This document shows positions 61,301 to 64,000 of a stretch of 64,000 bases of DNA, in pieces. Where the stretch lies: positions 1 through 64,000 of the forward strand of contig NZ_BOPG01000106.1 of the NCBI RefSeq assembly GCF_016863635.1, read 5' to 3'. Within the stretch, counting starts at the first letter, position 1, and each line of letters opens with the position of its first letter. This DNA comes from Virgisporangium aurantiacum (lineage in GTDB: Bacteria; Actinomycetota; Actinomycetes; Mycobacteriales; Micromonosporaceae). A program made the translations under genes and the position numbers. Below the pieces are notes generated by a model. The model was not told the DNA's origin, made no database searches, and saw nothing but the letters and a program-made list of their open reading frames with translations.

Positions 61301-64000
61301 AGGTCTGGTAGCCGCCGTCCGCCTGCAACGTGGTCGTGCTGACCGCCGACGGTCCGGTGGCCCGGTCGAGGTAGGTGTACTCGATGCCGGCCCGGGCACC
61401 GGCGACCCTGGACCGGCCGGGTGGCCAGACCGCGGCGGGTCGGCCGAGCGGGTCGTAGGCGACGTCGGTACGTGCCCCGCCGGCGTCCACAGTGGACACC
61501 GGTGCGCCGCGGAGCGGGTCGAGGTCGGTCGTGGTGGTGTGGCCGAGGGGGTTGGTCGACGTGGTGCGGGTGACCGGTCCACCGGTGGCCGGGGTGTAGG
61601 CGGTGGTGGTGCGCCGGCCCAGGGCGTCGAAGGACTCGGTGACGCGGCCGTAGTCGTCCACTGTGGACCGACCCGCGACGCTGTAGACGGGGGTGGTGCC
61701 GGTGTAGGCGGCCAGCCGCTCGACCCCGGTGACGTTGCCCCGGGTCGGGGTCGCACCGAACGTGGTGGAGCCGTCGTGGAAGTAGCGCAGGTCGCTGATC
61801 GCGTCGGCCGGCAGCGACGGGGTGGCGGCGCAGGTCCGGGCGACGGTCTGGGTGCGGCTGACCGGGTCGAGCAGCCACGGGCCGCCGGTGTTGCGGGCGT
61901 ACCAGGTGCGGGTGCACCGGTCGTCGGCGGCGGTGGCGGTGTCGCCGAGGTCGTCGACGGCGGTCGGCATGCCGTAGCCGTCGAAGGTGGTGCGGGTCTC
62001 GGTGACCCGCCACCCGCCGGGCACCGCGGTGCGGGTCTGCGTGCGGGCGATTCCGGTGCGGTAGGCCCGCACGTTGGCCCACGGCCGGTTGCGGATCGAC
62101 ACCGGTGCCGAGATCCACGGGTCGCTGATCGTCGTCTCGACCACCGGCCCGCCGACGCCGTTGTTCACGGTCTCCTCGCGGACGGCGCCGGCGAACGCCT
62201 CGTGGTCGGCGACCGTCTCCCCGGTCGACGCGGCCACGGCGACGCTGCGGACTCCCCCGGCGGCGGTGCGGTCGCCGTCCAGGCCCCGGAAGTAGCGGAG
62301 CTCGCTACGCGACTGGGTGCCGCCGGCCGCACCGGTGGTGACCTGGACCCGGCCGTAGCCGCGCCACTGGTTCCAGGTCTTGTACTTCTCCGGCACCAGC
62401 CCGTCGTCGTCGGCGAACCGCCACCCGGCACCGTCGAGGTAGCTGTACACGGTGACCACGGTCGGGTTGCCACCGACCCGGTCGGTGGCCGTCATCTGCG
62501 TCACCACGTACTTGTGGAACCAGTCCAGCGACGGGTTCTCCGCCCCCTCCGGCGTCCAGTACGCCGGATAGCACCGCTTCGTGTTCGACTCGTTCGCCGC
62601 CGGCAGTCCGCCGGAACGGCGGCACTCCACCGGGGAGTACAGCACACCGAGGTCGCCGCCGGTCTCGTTGTGGATCACCGAGATCCGCCACCGTTTCATC
62701 GCCGGAATGCCTTCCAGCGCATCGACCCGGTTGTCCAACTGGACCCCGTCGAAGTTCACCTCCGGCACGGTGGTCGAGCCGCCGGCGAGGCCGGTGTGGC
62801 GGATCGACTCCAGCCACAGCGTCGGCTTCGTGCCGTCACCCGGGTCGGGGTAGGTGTGGGTGAACGTCCACCGGTCGACGTCCTTCCACCCGCCGGCGTT
62901 GACCTGCGTGGTGACCGTCGCCAGCCGCTTGCGGCTCCAGAACGTCGGCGCGAAGGTCGCACACGAGGCGCCCGCGGCGCAGTTCAGGTCGAACGGCACG
63001 TCGGGCCACTGCTTCGCCGTTGCCGCCGTGAGTTGGGCCGGGTCGCAGGTGACCGCACCGGACGGCACGCACCGCTCGGCCACCCCGAACACCACGCGCG
63101 CCGTCGGCGCACCGGTGCCGCGGTTGCCGTACTCGATCCGGTCGAGCCATCCGCCGCGTACGTACTCGGTGCCGGCGCTGGCCGTCAGCGCACGCCCGTA
63201 CCGGTTCAGCTCCCGCTGGTAGACCATCGTGGTCGTGTTGCCGTCGGCGTCGACGACCCGGTCGAGATTCCACCGGTACGCCTGCTGGCACCACGAGCCG
63301 GCGAACGTCGACCCGTGGCACGGCTCCCCGTTGTGGTTGCCGAACACCGGAACCGTCCACGTCGACGCCGCACCGGACCCGAAGTAGTACCGGGTACCGT
63401 CGGCCGACGTCAGCACCCACGACTCACCGTCGTTGTCGCCGTTGCCGGATCCGGTGACCCGCTCCACGCGTTCGGCGTCGTTGTCCCGCGGATGCCATGC
63501 ACCGGTGCCGTCGTCGCGGACCAGTTCGCTGGCCTTGCCGGCCAGCACCACCACGGCGTTGTCGGTGCCCCAGCACAGGTCACCGGTGCGCGTCGCGTTG
63601 TTCCCACCGGCCGCCCGGTCGTCGGCGCAGGCCTTGTACCCCCGCTCGATGAACCCGGCGTTGAGATCCCACCCGTCACCGACCCACGACGACTGGTTGT
63701 TCGTTCCCGCGGTTCGCCCGTCCACCGACGCCGCCGAGTAACCCAGGCTGAGGTCCGGCGCTCCACCCGCGACCCCCGGCGGCATGTCCAGCGGGTACGA
63801 CCACGTGAAGTCCCCCGACGCGCCACCCGCCGACCAGCTACCCGCCGGCTCCACGGTGGACGCCGCGAAGTCACCGGCGGTGCCGCCCGGCGCCGCCTGC
63901 ACGGCCACCACCGCCCCGTCGGGCACCTCACCGGAGACGCGGCCGTCACGCTGACGCGACGGCACCACGGCCGGGGCACGGCACTCGTCCCGGGCCGGCT
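58305..64000 (-). CDS. RHS/YD-repeat protein, N-terminus beyond the window
   Basis: At least 1897 residues of a giant RHS-family protein are present; the frame is open to the right edge, so the start is outside. The N-terminal part seen is SpvB/TcaB-like with a WSYPLDMPPG-style element. Dozens of YD repeats follow (Y-D-x-x-G-R and similar), and the RHS core ends at about the PDPLVVFDDPRTLDPYGYALNSPV motif. After the core the last 340 residues are a variable region: a Gly/Arg/Lys-rich linker, a Cys-containing segment (CDGEGFHSTNTCHADF) and a beta-rich tail (VAVSVGYKAAYVPVGISAGP, GPGGAWTVQGGISGGY). RHS proteins encase C-terminal toxins. The tail here does not match a toxin I recognise. No small immunity-like gene follows; the next gene is the repeat peptidase. 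Confidence 0.9.
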   Translation of the reverse strand, partial: PARDECRAPAVVPSRQRDGRVSGEVPDGAVVAVQAAPGGTAGDFAASTVEPAGSWSAGGASGDFTWSYPLDMPPGVAGGAPDLSLGYSAASVDGRTAGTNNQSSWVGDGWDLNAGFIERGYKACADDRAAGGNNATRTGDLCWGTDNAVVVLAGKASELVRDDGTGAWHPRDNDAERVERVTGSGNGDNDGESWVLTSADGTRYYFGSGAASTWTVPVFGNHNGEPCHGSTFAGSWCQQAYRWNLDRVVDADGNTTTMVYQRELNRYGRALTASAGTEYVRGGWLDRIEYGNRGTGAPTARVVFGVAERCVPSGAVTCDPAQLTAATAKQWPDVPFDLNCAAGASCATFAPTFWSRKRLATVTTQVNAGGWKDVDRWTFTHTYPDPGDGTKPTLWLESIRHTGLAGGSTTVPEVNFDGVQLDNRVDALEGIPAMKRWRISVIHNETGGDLGVLYSPVECRRSGGLPAANESNTKRCYPAYWTPEGAENPSLDWFHKYVVTQMTATDRVGGNPTVVTVYSYLDGAGWRFADDDGLVPEKYKTWNQWRGYGRVQVTTGAAGGTQSRSELRYFRGLDGDRTAAGGVRSVAVAASTGETVADHEAFAGAVREETVNNGVGGPVVETTISDPWISAPVSIRNRPWANVRAYRTGIARTQTRTAVPGGWRVTETRTTFDGYGMPTAVDDLGDTATAADDRCTRTWYARNTGGPWLLDPVSRTQTVARTCAATPSLPADAISDLRYFHDGSTTFGATPTRGNVTGVERLAAYTGTTPVYSVAGRSTVDDYGRVTESFDALGRRTTTAYTPATGGPVTRTTSTNPLGHTTTTDLDPLRGAPVSTVDAGGARTDVAYDPLGRPAAVWPPGRSRVAGARAGIEYTYLDRATGPSAVSTTTLQADGGYQTSHQLVDGQGRARQTQAPAPGGGRILTDVVYDSRGLAVKTNDGYHNAGAPGTDLVAVADNAVPEQTVTTYDGADRPTVSALRRYAGELWRTTTTYDGDRTSVDPPDGGTATTIVEDARGRTTELRRYTDGTPSGAYDVTRYTWTGADQLATVTDPAGNVWRYTYDLRGRRVTATEPDTGTSASEYDDADRLTATMDARGVTVATSYDAIGRPTTRTAGSTQLASWTYDTLRAGAPTSSTRYTPAGAFVTAVTGYDNAGRPTGSSTTVPVGAGRLAGTYTSSVTYGVTGLPATRTYPAVGDLPAETVTMSYDALSNPTTVTGAAPYVSETLYTPLGQVSRVASGATGKRVWRTLHYEEGTRRLARAVTDRETSAGARVGDTAYGYDPAGNITRIADTPTGGASDVQCFTYDHLQRLTEAWTPATDCAAPRAAGALTGPAPYWLSYAYDPAGNRARETSHALAGDTVRRYTYPAAGAAQPHALTSVTTDGPGGSRTEGWWWDPAGNMVTRGSQVLEWDHEGRTAAVNDPAGRTSFVYDADGVRLMRQAPTGSTLYLDGQELTATTGGQLLATRYYRHGDATVAVRTSGGLSWLVTDHQGTGQLALTADALTVTRRRYTPFGAERGTAVAWPSERGFVNGTDDRSTGLVQLGARQYDAAIGRFVSPDPLVVFDDPRTLDPYGYALNSPVTYDDASGLLALGGGGAGGIARGRPKAGGTEGGARGKAGGGGAGGKVRRYKRVGKVSVGGARGKATRKVRPSGGGRAKSWRSSGGNGNRIHWAGGRGSAFGFGWSSGGGGATGACDGEGFHSTNTCHADFLWKVSRAVRCLGGTICRKDKDEPRPGRDTGIFDYVPNPFMPYMPYTQFRSVQLCIGIMGGGGPGLGGEGCIILDGHGKVAVSVGYKAAYVPVGISAGPSVGVSTGYVEDAAGKNTYGEFAGEYRKVGGNVGVSKSDGPGGAWTVQGGISGGYSAPFSPPAYPSAGRSGSSTWVIGDIRDWFFEW

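Noticed and set aside
1..64000. tRNA or rRNA genes
   Set aside because: I saw no cloverleaf with a TTCRA-type arm and no rRNA sequence; a covariance-model scan would be the proper test.

Overview
The window is high-GC DNA with actinomycete features: GTG starts, SARP/AfsR-type and other NB-ARC-TPR regulators, DUF5753 and DUF6262 relatives, and secreted proteins with Ala-rich signal peptides. It most resembles Micromonosporaceae or a related mycelial actinobacterium. That assignment is inference from gene content, because there is no rRNA or tRNA to anchor it. Many genes are intact, but several stretches are graveyards of frameshifted gene and IS fragments, as in a chromosome-arm or genomic-island setting.

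Layout. 0-3 kb: a broken esterase, an FAD monooxygenase with its MarR regulator, and a LivG-like ABC ATPase. 3-11 kb: a large AfsR-type SARP, divergent from a secreted beta-trefoil-like protein, with 11-bp-phased direct repeats between them; recombinase and PadR relics; and an XRE regulator with two NB-ARC domains. 11.3-14.5 kb: a compact peptide locus with a 57-aa precursor carrying eight cysteines, an ABC exporter, a membrane-anchored CxxC redoxin and an S26 signal-peptidase-like enzyme. 15-20 kb: a LuxR-type ATPase regulator, an MHS-type MFS transporter, and a convergent HATPase/STAS pair. 20.4-25.1 kb: IS remnants, including an istB gene split by a 3.9-kb Tn554-like element (two tyrosine recombinases plus a DUF6262 protein). 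25-29.1 kb: a LolA/LppX-like protein and three pseudogenes (DUF5753, ankyrin, FtsX permease).

29.1-38.0 kb: a tightly packed six-gene minus-strand operon. It ends in a 1729-aa protein that joins a subtilisin, a flavin amine oxidase, a peptidoglycan-binding-like domain and a caspase/CHAT-like His-Cys domain. Its partners are a PASTA protein, coiled-coil and glycine-rich acidic-tailed proteins, a zinc-ribbon protein and a degenerate receiver. A NarL-type regulator is divergent, with a perfect 9-bp inverted repeat in the shared promoter region. 38-39.1 kb: ALDH and MaoC relics. 39.1-42.9 kb: dctA with a divergent DcuS/DcuR-like two-component system. 43-47.6 kb: a lipoprotein, then a dense run of relics (E2 acyltransferase, serine recombinase, CPCC protein, ISL3 and rve transposases, TPR regulator). 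47.6-50.1 kb: a methyltransferase, a SnoaL-like protein and a G5/excalibur protein. 50.6-52 kb: integrase, transposase and sensor relics. 52.1-57.1 kb: an XRE-SARP-NB-ARC regulator, a secreted protein of unknown function and a small SARP. 57.1-64 kb: a secreted LAS-type peptidase-like protein with five 41-aa repeats, downstream of and probably co-transcribed with a giant RHS/YD-repeat protein that runs off the right edge.

The two loci most likely to be undescribed systems are the cysteine-rich peptide locus (11.3-14.5 kb) and the protease-oxidase-caspase-like operon (29.1-37.1 kb).
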